NCBI GenBank assembly: GCA_945863605.1
Contig: CAMAZP010000007.1
Span: 1-64,000 of the forward strand
Source: Chitinophaga pinensis
Lineage (GTDB): Bacteria; Bacteroidota; Bacteroidia; Flavobacteriales_D; Crocinitomicaceae
Reading direction: 5' to 3'
DNA length: 64,000 bases
Shown: piece after piece, positions 36,601 through 44,736 of the stretch
Numbering within the stretch: position 1 is the first letter of the stretch
Layout: each line of letters starts with the position of its first letter
Notes under the pieces: model-generated
Told to the model about the DNA's origin: nothing
Seen by the model: the letters and a program-made list of their open reading frames with translations, nothing else
Database searches by the model: none
Translations under genes and position numbers: made by a program

Positions 36601-37703
36601 ACCAAGCTGATTATATGCCTTTAAGCTATTATAACTTAACCAATCCAGGTTCGGCTAAATCAAATTCGTCAATAAGTTTTTTACCAAGTGTAAATATTGT
36701 TTTCACTACCGATCAATCTTTATGGACGCGCTGTCCAGTTATCGAAACAGGAAGAGATTCAAATTTAAATAGTGGCAATGCTTTGCCTGGTGGAATGCGA
36801 AAAAGTCCAAGTGTGGGTAAAAATGGGCTACCTGACGGTACTGGAAATGGAATGGGTTGGTTTCCTGGTTATGCTGTTGATTTGGAATCTGGTGCTAGAC
36901 TTTATTTGGCTTTTGGAGAAAATTCATTTTTAGGTGGAGAAAATGGTGCCGATATGATTTGGAATCCAACAGATCGATTGGTTAGCAGTGTTGGAACGCC
37001 TTTAATGGGAGGAGTTCATCCAGTTTATGTATTTAGTTACAAGCAAGCAAGCCTAAACGGATATGTGTCTGGGTTTGATTTTCCTGCTTACATACCGAGT
37101 GAAGCAGAAAACACAACAAGTAACTTTCTCTATCAAAAATGGTCAGAAGTTGAAACAAATTCTGCACAAGCTAAACGAGAACTTTACGGAAGTATGTCTT
37201 GGGTGATGTATCCAATGTTACGAGCAGGACAAAATTTACTTTCAACAGAGGCTACGATTAAGCTTCGCATCAATAAAGAATACAAAAACCTAATAACCAC
37301 AGGGAAAAACGGAGGAAAACCAATGTATTCATGGAATATGAAAACAGAGCGCACCTTAATTGGAAGTGTGAATGCCTTGAAAGATGCACTTAATTTAATC
37401 AATATCGTTCCAAATCCGTACAATGCATTTTCAGAATACGAACGAAATCGTTTAGATAACCGCATAAAAATCACCAACTTGCCAGAACGTTGTACTATTA
37501 CGATTTACACAAGCAATGGAAAACGAGTTAGAAGATTTGAAAAAGACAGTCCAATAACCTACCAAGATTGGACTTTGACCAACGAAGCAAATATTCCAAT
37601 CGCCTCAGGAATATATTTGATTCACGTTGAAGTTCCCGGTGTTGGCGAGCGTGTTCTAAAAGCATTTATCGCAATGCGAATGGTTGATCTACAGGATATT
37701 TAA
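33672..37703 (+). CDS. Giant secreted protein with C-terminal sorting-like domain
   Basis: 1343 residues. The leader is MLRFLVLFISINLTHVSFSQ. The body is Asn/Asp/Gly/Trp/Tyr-rich with many DxNDDGN-type acidic turns (YNNDGNYNWQDGDFPWYDL; PYQDNDGIDNAFGIGENEALNG) that look Ca-binding. The last 100 residues (NIVPNPYNAFSEYERNRLDNRIKITNLPERC ... GIYLIHVEVPGVGERVLKAFIAMRMVDLQDI) resemble a T9SS-type Ig-like tail, but it ends in an extra eight residues after the usual K-h-h-h strand. I recall similar large Bacteroidota proteins without assigned function. It is probably surface-exposed. Confidence 0.85.
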   Translation: MLRFLVLFISINLTHVSFSQVYNGTYKIKTPPAKAAGCAPPTTTTFMELNNVRAMIHTAGNLWQIPNQNNSMYEIPKNSGIMALFTAALWLGGTDVNNQLKLAALRYRNGQDYWSGPLSNVTAETNYENCKKYDKHFVTTQDMVREFNAWYEAGIADGENGTNTQSELFPGYKVPDIIKSWPAHGDVSQGQDYYLAPFFDYNNDGNYNWQDGDFPWYDLKRTKECSADRKVSLYGDQNFWWVMNDKGNIHTETGADPIGMEIRAQAFAFSSNDEINNMTFYNYELINRGTQTLFNTYFGFFTDGALGDPQDDYVGCDVSRGLGYYYNGDNYDGDNAGYKGYGYSPPAVGVDFFEGPYQDNDGIDNAFGIGENEALNGIGYGDGLIDNERYGMRRFLYYSNTTNGANPSQTDPTNASDYYNYLRGFWKDGSKFVYGGSGHISSPEANPLVPCDFMFPGTTDPLGWGTGGIPQANWTEQTANNTPNDRRFVQSAGPFVLKPGAVNNITVGVAWARSTSGEPFESVETLRRADDKAQALFENCFKVLEGPHAPDLQIQELSNQVILTISNPSNSNNFNEKYAEFDPFIVSGNPNSDNFYRFQGYQIYQLKDNKTSVSDLSDPAKARLVAQCDIKDNVSKIINFEFSDDLNASIPVERVNGENKGIRHSFRVEKDLFALGSSKLVNFKRYYFIAVAYAHNNFKQYIPDDPSSIDGQKKRYIASRKAAVGEVKVMEAIPHNPQPEAGGTLHYLEYGMSPEITRLDGYGNGNRALELTDNSLTTILENGFFDTPTYANGKTPINVKVVDPLNLADGYFECKFRNYISGTTGNAADTASWIVYRYDEKDGELLDSLSSQLTIANDNEQIIPQWGISVQIYQEKYYFSGSSSQLAIRSTTMIESTLIFADSSKRWLTGVQDNDAFYPTNWIRSGDYNPDQDLDCLPDGPTYLNPCNYKDEITIDDDGKFENILDGIIAPHRLVGYQADYMPLSYYNLTNPGSAKSNSSISFLPSVNIVFTTDQSLWTRCPVIETGRDSNLNSGNALPGGMRKSPSVGKNGLPDGTGNGMGWFPGYAVDLESGARLYLAFGENSFLGGENGADMIWNPTDRLVSSVGTPLMGGVHPVYVFSYKQASLNGYVSGFDFPAYIPSEAENTTSNFLYQKWSEVETNSAQAKRELYGSMSWVMYPMLRAGQNLLSTEATIKLRINKEYKNLITTGKNGGKPMYSWNMKTERTLIGSVNALKDALNLINIVPNPYNAFSEYERNRLDNRIKITNLPERCTITIYTSNGKRVRRFEKDSPITYQDWTLTNEANIPIASGIYLIHVEVPGVGERVLKAFIAMRMVDLQDI

Positions 37704-37725
37704 TTATCTTGATAATTCTAACTTT

Positions 37726-40191
37726 TTACAATTTTAATAAAATTCGACCTAGAAAATTTCTCCCAGCTTGAGGATAATAAAAATTCTCTGTTGTTGTTTC
37801 ACCCGCATAAATGTAAGAAAAGGTATAACCATTATTGGAGTACATTGAATTGAAAATATTATTTACTAAAAAGCCAAATGTTATTTCTTTAAAGAACTTA
37901 TTTTCAATAGTGTAAGATAATGTTAGGTTTGAAAAAGTAAATGGATCAATACTACGGTTTAAATTGGAGGTATTATCTAAAAATTGTATACCTACATATT
38001 TTGACATCCAATCGATTGTGAAATTTTTCAGAGGCATAAAAGTAAATCCAGCATTTGCCACTATATTTGGTGAAAATGCAAGATCAGTATTTGTATGATT
38101 AATCAATTGTTGAGTGTAAAAAGGCTCATTATCCAAATACTCATCTACATATTCATCGAATTCTTTGATTTTATTTTGACTAAGTGTTATCGCACCATTT
38201 AATCGAAGCGATGAAATAATTTTATAGGTAGAATTTAACTCAATTCCCGCACGGTAACTATCTTTTGTGTTGGTTCTTGTGTATCCACCCACATCATTAA
38301 TTTGACCTGTCAAAATCAATTGATTGGTGTAATCCATCCAGTATAAATTTGCAGTAAAACTTAGTTTTGAAGAAGTATACATATACCCGACCTCTAAATC
38401 TCTCATATTTTCAGCTTTCGGTCTATTTGTGGGAGTACTTTCTCTAAAATCTTTTCTTACAGGTTCTCTATTAGCAATTCCATAAGAAACGAATATATTT
38501 TGACGTTCATTTATACCATAATTAATTGCCACTTTTGGATTGAAAAAATTAAACTTTACGCTTTGTTCTAAATCTAATAATTCACCACTTACATCGTCAA
38601 TACCAAGAAATGTATAGTCAACGTAACGATATTGTAAGTCTCCAGTAATTATAATTCTATTTACAGGTCTGTAGGTAGCTTTTAAATAATTACTGAACTC
38701 TGTTTTTTGTGCATCATTGTCGTAATATCGATCTCTAATTTCACCATCAGCTGCAAACCTTGCCCATATTACTTCGCCAAAATGTCTTCCAATATAAGTA
38801 TTTGCTGCACCTCCAAACACTAATTGCAATTTTGATAATTTATACTGTAATGAATAAACGCCACCGATGAAATCATTATCCAACCATCTTCTTCTAATTA
38901 GATCGGTACTTGAAATAGTATCATTTCCAACTATAACTGAATTAAAACCGTAATCTTGAAGTGCTTCATATTTTAAGTATTCTTCAAAATATCCACGTCC
39001 ATAAGTGTAGTGACTGGCAACATTCATAATTAAGTTGGGTTTAAATGAATGTGTAAAATGTAATTGGTAATTGTCTTGTTGATAATTATCCACTTGATTT
39101 TCATAGGTGTAAAAATTGTAAGTTCTACCAGAATTTAACAAATTATTTCTATCAGATTCACTTAATCCATTGCGGTCTGCGTATGCGTTCATTTCAGCAA
39201 CATCACCATTTACTCTACTTTCAGGAGTTCCATACCAAGATTGATAAGTGACTTCTTTTCCACTAAAAGCAATTGCTTTCACCACCGATTTTTTCCCAAC
39301 ATAAGAACCTGCAATATAAAAAGATTTAAGATCTGCGGTTGCTCTATCGATATAGCCGTCTGAAGTTATTTTTGATAATCTAGTTTCTAAAGAAAATTTG
39401 TTGTTAATCAGTCCTGTTCCAGCTTTTATGGTGGTTTTTAAGGTGTTAAATGAACCATAAGAATTGTCTAAAACTCCATAAGCATTCGAAGATATATCTT
39501 GGGATTTAATATTCAAACTTGCACCAAATGAAGCTGCACCATTGGTAGAAGATCCAACACCACGTTGTAACTGTAGATTTTCTATTGAAGAAGCTAAATC
39601 GGGCATATTTACCCAATAAACATCGTGTGATTCTGGGTCATTAACAGGAATTCCATTAATTGTGACGTTAATTCGCGAAGCATCAACTCCTCTTATTCTC
39701 AATCCAGTATAGCCAATTCCTGTTCCTGCATCTGATGTGGTAACAACAGAAGGTAAAGCCTCCAATAAGGTAGGGATATCTTGACCAAAATTTTTCTTTT
39801 CAATTGGATTCGTTCGCTTTATTGTCGATACAGAGGTTGAAGATTCAATCGCTCTGGTTGAAACAACTTGTACTTCCTCTAAGTTCTTGGTATTGGAGTA
39901 CAATACAATTTGAACAGGGGAATTAAATTCAGATGGTTTAACTTCTTTTTTTGTTGTAAACAAACCTGGTGTCTCGAAAATTAAGAATACAACTTGACTT
40001 GGGATGTTGTTGAACAAAAATTTCCCATTTAGGTCCGTGTACGTGTTGTAAATCCCACCTTCAATAGTCACATTAGTTCCTGGAATTGCATTTCCAGATT
40101 TATCAGTAACAGTCCCAAATAGACTATTCTGCGCGAAAAAATTAAAACACAAAGCATAAAATACGCCTATTAAAAAATGTCTTGTTTTCAT
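37726..40191 (-). CDS. TonB-dependent receptor, probably for thiamin
   Basis: 821 residues from ATG 40191 (MKTRHFLIGVFYALCFNFFAQ leader); the frame from 40242 would begin in the riboswitch expression platform. Domains: carboxypeptidase-regulatory-like (about 22-105), plug (TLLEALPSVVTTSDAGTGIG, then LRIRGVDASRINVTINGIPV, SLNIKSQD) and a 22-strand barrel ending GRNFLGRILLKL. It uses TonB energy to move substrate over the outer membrane. The TPP riboswitch directly upstream makes thiamin, TPP or a precursor the likely cargo, as for other riboswitch-linked Bacteroidota receptors. No inner-membrane thiamin transporter gene lies beside it. Confidence 0.9.
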   Translation of the reverse strand: MKTRHFLIGVFYALCFNFFAQNSLFGTVTDKSGNAIPGTNVTIEGGIYNTYTDLNGKFLFNNIPSQVVFLIFETPGLFTTKKEVKPSEFNSPVQIVLYSNTKNLEEVQVVSTRAIESSTSVSTIKRTNPIEKKNFGQDIPTLLEALPSVVTTSDAGTGIGYTGLRIRGVDASRINVTINGIPVNDPESHDVYWVNMPDLASSIENLQLQRGVGSSTNGAASFGASLNIKSQDISSNAYGVLDNSYGSFNTLKTTIKAGTGLINNKFSLETRLSKITSDGYIDRATADLKSFYIAGSYVGKKSVVKAIAFSGKEVTYQSWYGTPESRVNGDVAEMNAYADRNGLSESDRNNLLNSGRTYNFYTYENQVDNYQQDNYQLHFTHSFKPNLIMNVASHYTYGRGYFEEYLKYEALQDYGFNSVIVGNDTISSTDLIRRRWLDNDFIGGVYSLQYKLSKLQLVFGGAANTYIGRHFGEVIWARFAADGEIRDRYYDNDAQKTEFSNYLKATYRPVNRIIITGDLQYRYVDYTFLGIDDVSGELLDLEQSVKFNFFNPKVAINYGINERQNIFVSYGIANREPVRKDFRESTPTNRPKAENMRDLEVGYMYTSSKLSFTANLYWMDYTNQLILTGQINDVGGYTRTNTKDSYRAGIELNSTYKIISSLRLNGAITLSQNKIKEFDEYVDEYLDNEPFYTQQLINHTNTDLAFSPNIVANAGFTFMPLKNFTIDWMSKYVGIQFLDNTSNLNRSIDPFTFSNLTLSYTIENKFFKEITFGFLVNNIFNSMYSNNGYTFSYIYAGETTTENFYYPQAGRNFLGRILLKL

Positions 40192-40192
40192 T

Positions 40193-40230
40193 TTAAAAAA
40201 AATTAAACAAGAACAAGGGGCTAATTCTTG
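40193..40230 (-). terminator. Riboswitch expression-platform terminator
   Basis: On the minus strand, CAAGAA (40230-40225), 11-base loop, TTCTTG (40213-40208), then a T-rich run to 40193, directly before ATG 40191. The 6-bp hairpin plus T tract fits the terminator arm of a TPP switch; masking of the start region is an alternative. Confidence 0.6.
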
Positions 40231-40257
40231 AAAGTTATACAATATAAAATTAGCTCA

Positions 40258-40338
40258 GTCATCTTCCCTTCGCAAGCATTACCTTACAGGTTCAATGGGT
40301 ATAATCTCAGCCTTGTCACAGGCACCCCTTAGAGACGT
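40258..40338 (-). promoter_or_regulatory. TPP (THI-box) riboswitch
   Basis: The minus-strand RNA carries the conserved TPP aptamer parts in order: GGGGTGCC, then GGCTGAGATTATACCC, GAACCTG, GGTAATGC and GCGAAGGGAAG. The outer pairing GTC / GAC closes P1. A -7-like TAATTTTAC on the minus strand (40340-40348) puts the start of transcription just before P1. TPP binding should lower expression of the receptor gene. Confidence 0.95.
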
Positions 40339-40348
40339 TGTAAAATTA

Positions 40349-40514
40349 ATTATTAAATCAATAACCTATCCAGTAAAACTAATTTTTTTATATAAAATCA
40401 CTCAGTGTATTTATTATTCTTACTTTAAAACTACAGAATGACTATGTTTTACTTATAAAAATTATATCTACAACCTTGATTTACAAATACTTTTGTAATT
40501 AAATGCTAAAAGAC
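40349..40514. other. Divergent promoter region, no gene
   Basis: AT-rich sequence between the riboswitch and the queA promoter. No open frame, tRNA or strong hairpin was seen. It should hold the upstream parts of both divergent promoters. Confidence 0.5.
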
Positions 40515-40546
40515 TTGACAAGGGGGGTAACGATGTTGTACCTTTG
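40515..40546 (+). promoter_or_regulatory. Promoter of queA
   Basis: TTG at 40515-40517, 21-base spacer and a perfect TACCTTTG at 40539-40546. The ATG follows 31 bases later. Confidence 0.6.
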
Positions 40547-40577
40547 TAAACTTTTTTAAAAGAAATATACTACAGAT

Positions 40578-41636
40578 ATGAGTAAAATGAAATTATCGGA
40601 GTTCACCTTCGATCTACCTGAAGAATTAGTAGCTAACTACCCAACCGATAATCGTGATGATTCCAGACTATTGGTAATTCACCGAGAAACAGGAAAAATT
40701 GAACACAAACTTTTCAAAGACATGATTAATTACTTTTCTGATGGAGATGTAATGATTATGAATAATACCCGCGTATTCCCAGCAAGAATGTATGGAAATA
40801 AAGAAAAAACAGGTGCTAAAATCGAAGTATTCTTATTGAGAGAATTGAATCGCGAGAGTTTACTGTGGGACGTACTTGTAGATCCTGCAAGGAAAATCAG
40901 AATAGGTAATAAATTATACTTTGGTGATGATGATTCATTAGTTGCTGAGGTAATTGACAACACCACCTCAAGAGGCCGCACACTGCGGTTCCTTTTTGAC
41001 GGACCTTATGAAGATTTCAAAGCGAAAATTACAGAACTAGGAGAAACCCCAATTCCAAAATATATCAAACGTGAAGTTGAACCTGAAGACGAAGAACGCT
41101 ACCAAACGATTTTTGCAAGCGTTGAAGGAGCTGTGGCTGCACCAACTGCTGGATTGCATTTTTCTCGTCAGTTAATGAAAAGATTAGAATTAAAAGGGAT
41201 AAATTTTGCAGAATTAACACTTCATGTTGGATTAGGAACTTTCCGAACAGTTGAAGTAGAAGATTTAACCAAACACAAAATGGATTCAGAACAATTGATT
41301 ATTCCTGAATTGTGTGCAACTATCGTAAACACTGCAAAACATAATAAGAAACGTGTTTGTGCTGTTGGCACAACTTCCATGAGAGGTATTGAAACATCTG
41401 TATCAACTGACGGATTTTTAAAACCATTTGACGGTTGGACTAACAAATTCATTTTTCCACCCTATGATTTCAGTATAGCTGATTGTTTAATTACTAATTT
41501 TCACACACCACTTTCAACGTTGTTAATGATGATTTCAGCATTTTGTGGTCACGAGCTTATGATGCAAGCATATCATGAAGCAATTAAAGAGAAATACCGT
41601 TTTTATTCTTACGGCGACGCAATGTTGATTTTGTAA
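40578..41636 (+). CDS. queA: S-adenosylmethionine:tRNA ribosyltransferase-isomerase
   Basis: 352 residues, the family length. It adds the cyclopentene precursor from SAM to 7-aminomethyl-7-deazaguanine at position 34 of queuosine tRNAs. Typical blocks: [14 protein letters not shown] near the start, [50 protein letters not shown] and [20 protein letters not shown]. No other queuosine gene is adjacent. A strong terminator follows. Confidence 0.96.
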   Translation: MSKMKLSEFTFDLPEELVANYPTDNRDDSRLLVIHRETGKIEHKLFKDMINYFSDGDVMIMNNTRVFPARMYGNKEKTGAKIEVFLLRELNRESLLWDVLVDPARKIRIGNKLYFGDDDSLVAEVIDNTTSRGRTLRFLFDGPYEDFKAKITELGETPIPKYIKREVEPEDEERYQTIFASVEGAVAAPTAGLHFSRQLMKRLELKGINFAELTLHVGLGTFRTVEVEDLTKHKMDSEQLIIPELCATIVNTAKHNKKRVCAVGTTSMRGIETSVSTDGFLKPFDGWTNKFIFPPYDFSIADCLITNFHTPLSTLLMMISAFCGHELMMQAYHEAIKEKYRFYSYGDAMLIL

Positions 41637-41656
41637 AATATGAAATTCAAATTATT

Positions 41657-41692
41657 AAATGCTCAATCTAATAAGAATTGGGCATTTTTTTT
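41657..41692 (+). terminator. Intrinsic terminator of queA
   Basis: AAATGCTCAAT (41657-41667) pairs with ATTGGGCATTT (41677-41687), eleven pairs with one T-G wobble, and eight T's run to 41692. This is the clearest terminator in the window. Confidence 0.9.
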
Positions 41693-41720
41693 AGAACCAA
41701 ATAAAATAATTTATTAAACT

Positions 41721-42797
41721 TTAGAATTTCAAAACACGTTCCGAAGAAGCAATGGCTTTATTTTTATTCGCCAACTGGCCACAAGCAGCATCAATATCTT
41801 TTCCACGACTTCTTCTAACATTAACGATTAAGTTTTTTGACTCTAAATAATTGGCAAATGCATCCACTTTTACTTGGTCAGCTTGTTGAAAAACTCCATC
41901 ATCTATTGGGTTGTATTCGATGATATTGATTTTGCAAGGAACACATTTGGTGAATTGTGCTAATTCAGCAGCGTCTTCGATCGAATCATTGAAATCTTTG
42001 AAAATGATGTACTCAAAAGTCACACGGCTACCTGTTTTTTCATGGAAATAAATTAAAGCTTCACTCAATTCCGCTAAATTATTTGATTCGTTAATTTCCA
42101 TTATTTTATTTCGCTTTTCATCATTTGCTGCATGTAAAGAAAGTGCGAGATTGAATTTAACATCATCATCACCTAATTTACGAATCATCTTGGCAATTCC
42201 AGCAGTGGAAACAGTAATCCGTTTTGGTGACATTCCTAATCCTTTTTCAGAACTGATAATTTCACATGAGCGAACGACATTTTTGTAATTCAATAAAGGT
42301 TCGCCCATTCCCATATAAACAATATTCGTCAATGGAGTATTATAGCGATTTTCTGCTTGATTTTTAAGATAGACAACTTGATCTACAATTTCACCAGCGG
42401 TTAGATTCCGTAATAATTTTAAGCGACCAGTTGCACAAAAAGTACAAGCTAAACTACAACCTACTTGAGAAGAAATACAAGCTGTCATTCGGGATTTTGT
42501 TGGAATAAGAACCCCTTCAACGATTTTACCAGTTTCAATTCCAAAAGCACACTTGATGGTTTTGTCTTTACTGATTTGCTCGTCTTCAACGTGAATTGCA
42601 TCGATGTAAAAATGTTCTTCAAGAAGGTTTCTAAAGCTTAAACTCAAGTTACTCATTTCTTCAAATGTGTGTGCATTTTTCTTCCATAGCCATTCGTAAA
42701 CTTGATTGGCACGAAATGATTTTTCACCTAATTCTTTGATTACAGTAACTAATTCCTCCAAGGAAAATTCACGGATGTTTTTTTTACCTTGAGGCAT
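41721..42797 (-). CDS. rlmN: 23S rRNA/tRNA (adenine-C2)-methyltransferase
   Basis: 358 residues. It methylates C2 of A2503 in 23S rRNA and A37 in some tRNAs by radical SAM chemistry. The cluster Cys motif is CSLACTFC within SQVGCSLACTFCATG. YMGMGEPLLNY, ITVSTAGIA and LALSLHAANDEKR are typical, and the methyl-carrying Cys is in the C-terminal DAACGQLANK. It lies seven bases after dnaN, same strand. Confidence 0.95.
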   Translation of the reverse strand: MPQGKKNIREFSLEELVTVIKELGEKSFRANQVYEWLWKKNAHTFEEMSNLSLSFRNLLEEHFYIDAIHVEDEQISKDKTIKCAFGIETGKIVEGVLIPTKSRMTACISSQVGCSLACTFCATGRLKLLRNLTAGEIVDQVVYLKNQAENRYNTPLTNIVYMGMGEPLLNYKNVVRSCEIISSEKGLGMSPKRITVSTAGIAKMIRKLGDDDVKFNLALSLHAANDEKRNKIMEINESNNLAELSEALIYFHEKTGSRVTFEYIIFKDFNDSIEDAAELAQFTKCVPCKINIIEYNPIDDGVFQQADQVKVDAFANYLESKNLIVNVRRSRGKDIDAACGQLANKNKAIASSERVLKF

Positions 42798-42804
42798 TTT
42801 GGGT

Positions 42805-43923
42805 TTATCTGTTAAGCATTACAGGCATTACTAACATTAAAATATCTTCATTTTCGTTAGTGTAAGTTGCTGGTGTCAATAATCCAGCGCGACTTGGTTC
42901 ACTCATAGCTAATTTAACTTCAACTGAATCTAAGTTCCCAAGCATTTCAATCAAGAAGCGAGAGTTAAATCCAATTTCCATATCATCACCATCGTAATTG
43001 CAAGTTAAACGTTCTTGTGCTTGATTGGAAAAATCCATGTCTTCTGCGAAAAGAACTAATTCAGATCCGGCCAATTTCAATTTGATTTGATGAGTCGTTT
43101 TGTTTGCAAAAATTGCAACACGCTTCATTGAACTCAATAATTGAAGACGATCAACTAATAATACATTTGGATTTTCTTTTGGAATAACAGCTTCATAATT
43201 CGGGTATTTCCCTTCGATTAAACGACAAACAATTGTAATATCATTGAATGTGAAAATAGCATTTGATTCGTTGTATTCTAATAAAATCTCTTCATCACCT
43301 CTTAAGTTGCTTTTAAGCATATTCAAAGGTTTTTTAGGTAAAATGAATGCTGAACTTCCATTTGCTTCGGCATCCGTTCTTCTATAACGAACCAATTTAT
43401 GAGCGTCAGTTGCTACAAAAGTGATATCACCTGGTGTAAAATGGCAATAAACACCACTCATAACTGGTCTCAAATCATCATTTCCAGTTGCGAAAAGTGT
43501 TTTGTTAACAGCTTTTAAAATAATCTCACCTGAAATTTTGATTGCATTTTTGTTTTCGATGTTTGGTAATTTCGGAAATTCTTCTCCATTAAAACCTGTC
43601 ATTCCAGAATTACCATTATCATAGGTAATTTCAATCGCATACGTTTCTAGATTCACTCTAAAAGTACACGGTTGGTCAGGTAAATTTTTTAGAATATCAA
43701 GCGCCATTTTCGCAGGAACTGCAATTTTTCCATTTTCTTCAGATTTAACTTCTAGGGTTGTCACCATTGTTGTTTCTAAATCAGAAGCAGATACAGTCAA
43801 TTGACCATCTTTGATATCAAATAAGAAGTTATCTAAAATTGGTAAGTTATTGCTTGAGTTTAGAACACCTGAAATACTTTGTAAATGACGTAAAAGGGTT
43901 GTGCTCGACGTTATAAAATTCAT
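42805..43923 (-). CDS. dnaN: DNA polymerase III beta sliding clamp
   Basis: 372 residues, three repeated clamp domains. Markers: LPILDNFLFDIKDGQLTVSASDLET, KIAVPAKMALDILKNLPDQP, FVATDAHKLVRYRR and the C-terminal LLTPATYTNENEDILMLVMPVML. It rings DNA and holds polymerase. The minus-strand TATTTTTG (43941-43948) gives a likely -7 box. It is not next to dnaA here but coupled to rlmN. Confidence 0.96.
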   Translation of the reverse strand: MNFITSSTTLLRHLQSISGVLNSSNNLPILDNFLFDIKDGQLTVSASDLETTMVTTLEVKSEENGKIAVPAKMALDILKNLPDQPCTFRVNLETYAIEITYDNGNSGMTGFNGEEFPKLPNIENKNAIKISGEIILKAVNKTLFATGNDDLRPVMSGVYCHFTPGDITFVATDAHKLVRYRRTDAEANGSSAFILPKKPLNMLKSNLRGDEEILLEYNESNAIFTFNDITIVCRLIEGKYPNYEAVIPKENPNVLLVDRLQLLSSMKRVAIFANKTTHQIKLKLAGSELVLFAEDMDFSNQAQERLTCNYDGDDMEIGFNSRFLIEMLGNLDSVEVKLAMSEPSRAGLLTPATYTNENEDILMLVMPVMLNR

Positions 43924-44076
43924 AAAAAGTAGATTTAGTACAAAAATAATAATTCACGTGGATTAACGTATCTATGTTCTTGTTTGAATTGAAATTTTCA
44001 TAAAGTTTTTTTTACAAAAATTCAAATAAGCTAATAAAAATCGATTCTTCTAATCAATTCTTATTTTAGACTAAAA

Positions 44077-44412
44077 TCATTCACTGAAATTACTTCGAAT
44101 AAATACTTTTAAAGCTTCTCGTTTTAAAATTTCACCTGCTAGACTTTTTAAATCGTCATTCATTGTAACAGCTCTATGAAATTTATTTTCTTGTAAATCA
44201 ACGGTGTAAATAAATTGTTGAAGTTCCGTCGCTGAAAGTCGAATTAATTGAGATGCAATTTGATTGGTAAGGTCTTCATTAATTGGAATTAGCGTATTTA
44301 ATTCAAACTCGATTTCCCAGCCACAGCGATTGAAATCCTTTGAAATCTGATCCATCGTTTTTTTAACGAAATCAATATTTGTAAGACTTTCATTAATTCT
44401 TAAATCATTCAT
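44077..44412 (-). CDS. Conserved-looking protein of unknown function
   Basis: 111 residues, soluble and mainly helical: SLTNIDFVKKTMDQISKDFNRCGWEIEFELN, then EDLTNQIASQLIRLSATELQQFIYTVDL and LAGEILKREALKVFIRSNFSE. There is no leader or membrane segment. I do not recognise the family. It sits alone between dnaN and folC. Steady codon use and a proper start support a real gene. Confidence 0.7.
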   Translation of the reverse strand: MNDLRINESLTNIDFVKKTMDQISKDFNRCGWEIEFELNTLIPINEDLTNQIASQLIRLSATELQQFIYTVDLQENKFHRAVTMNDDLKSLAGEILKREALKVFIRSNFSE

Positions 44413-44511
44413 AAGTCATATGTAGCAAGTAAAGTTAATTAATACAAAATAATTGCGTTTGTGATTCTAATCTAACTTTGTATTTTTTTATAAATGAAAG
44501 CATAAAGTTTG

Positions 44512-44688
44512 ATGATTGAATTATAGGAATGGTTAAATTCCATTGAAGATATACGTATGTAATCTATTTTGATGCAGTTTAAAAAAGCGGCCACAGTGGA
44601 GGATTGGGCTGAAAAGCTAACTGATGATCAACTTGAATCATTGAAAAGAGGAATTTCTGAATTGAACAAAAAAGTAATTTTGTCCTGA
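44512..44688 (+). pseudogene. Relic of a small antitoxin-like gene
   Basis: The plus-strand frame from ATG 44512 reads MIEL, stop (TAG 44524-44526), EWLNSIEDIRM, stop (TAA 44560-44562), SIL, then MQFKKAATVEDWAEKLTDDQ and LESLKRGISELNKKVILS to TGA 44686-44688. Ignoring the two stops, it matches the pattern of short Bacteroidota ParE/RelE-type antitoxins: an EWL-x-IED start and a W-x-x-x-L-x-D-x-x-x-x-S-x-x-R-G-I tail. No toxin gene follows. It occupies most of the 324-base gap between the 111-codon gene and folC. Confidence 0.5.
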
Positions 44689-44736
44689 TAACTTGTGAGA
44701 AAGAATACATTGATTTGTATTCAGCGCATCAACGAA

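Noticed and set aside
37702-37717. AATTATC/GATAATT dyad between convergent genes
   Set aside because: AT-only stem with a two-base centre and no adjoining T run; too weak to call a terminator.
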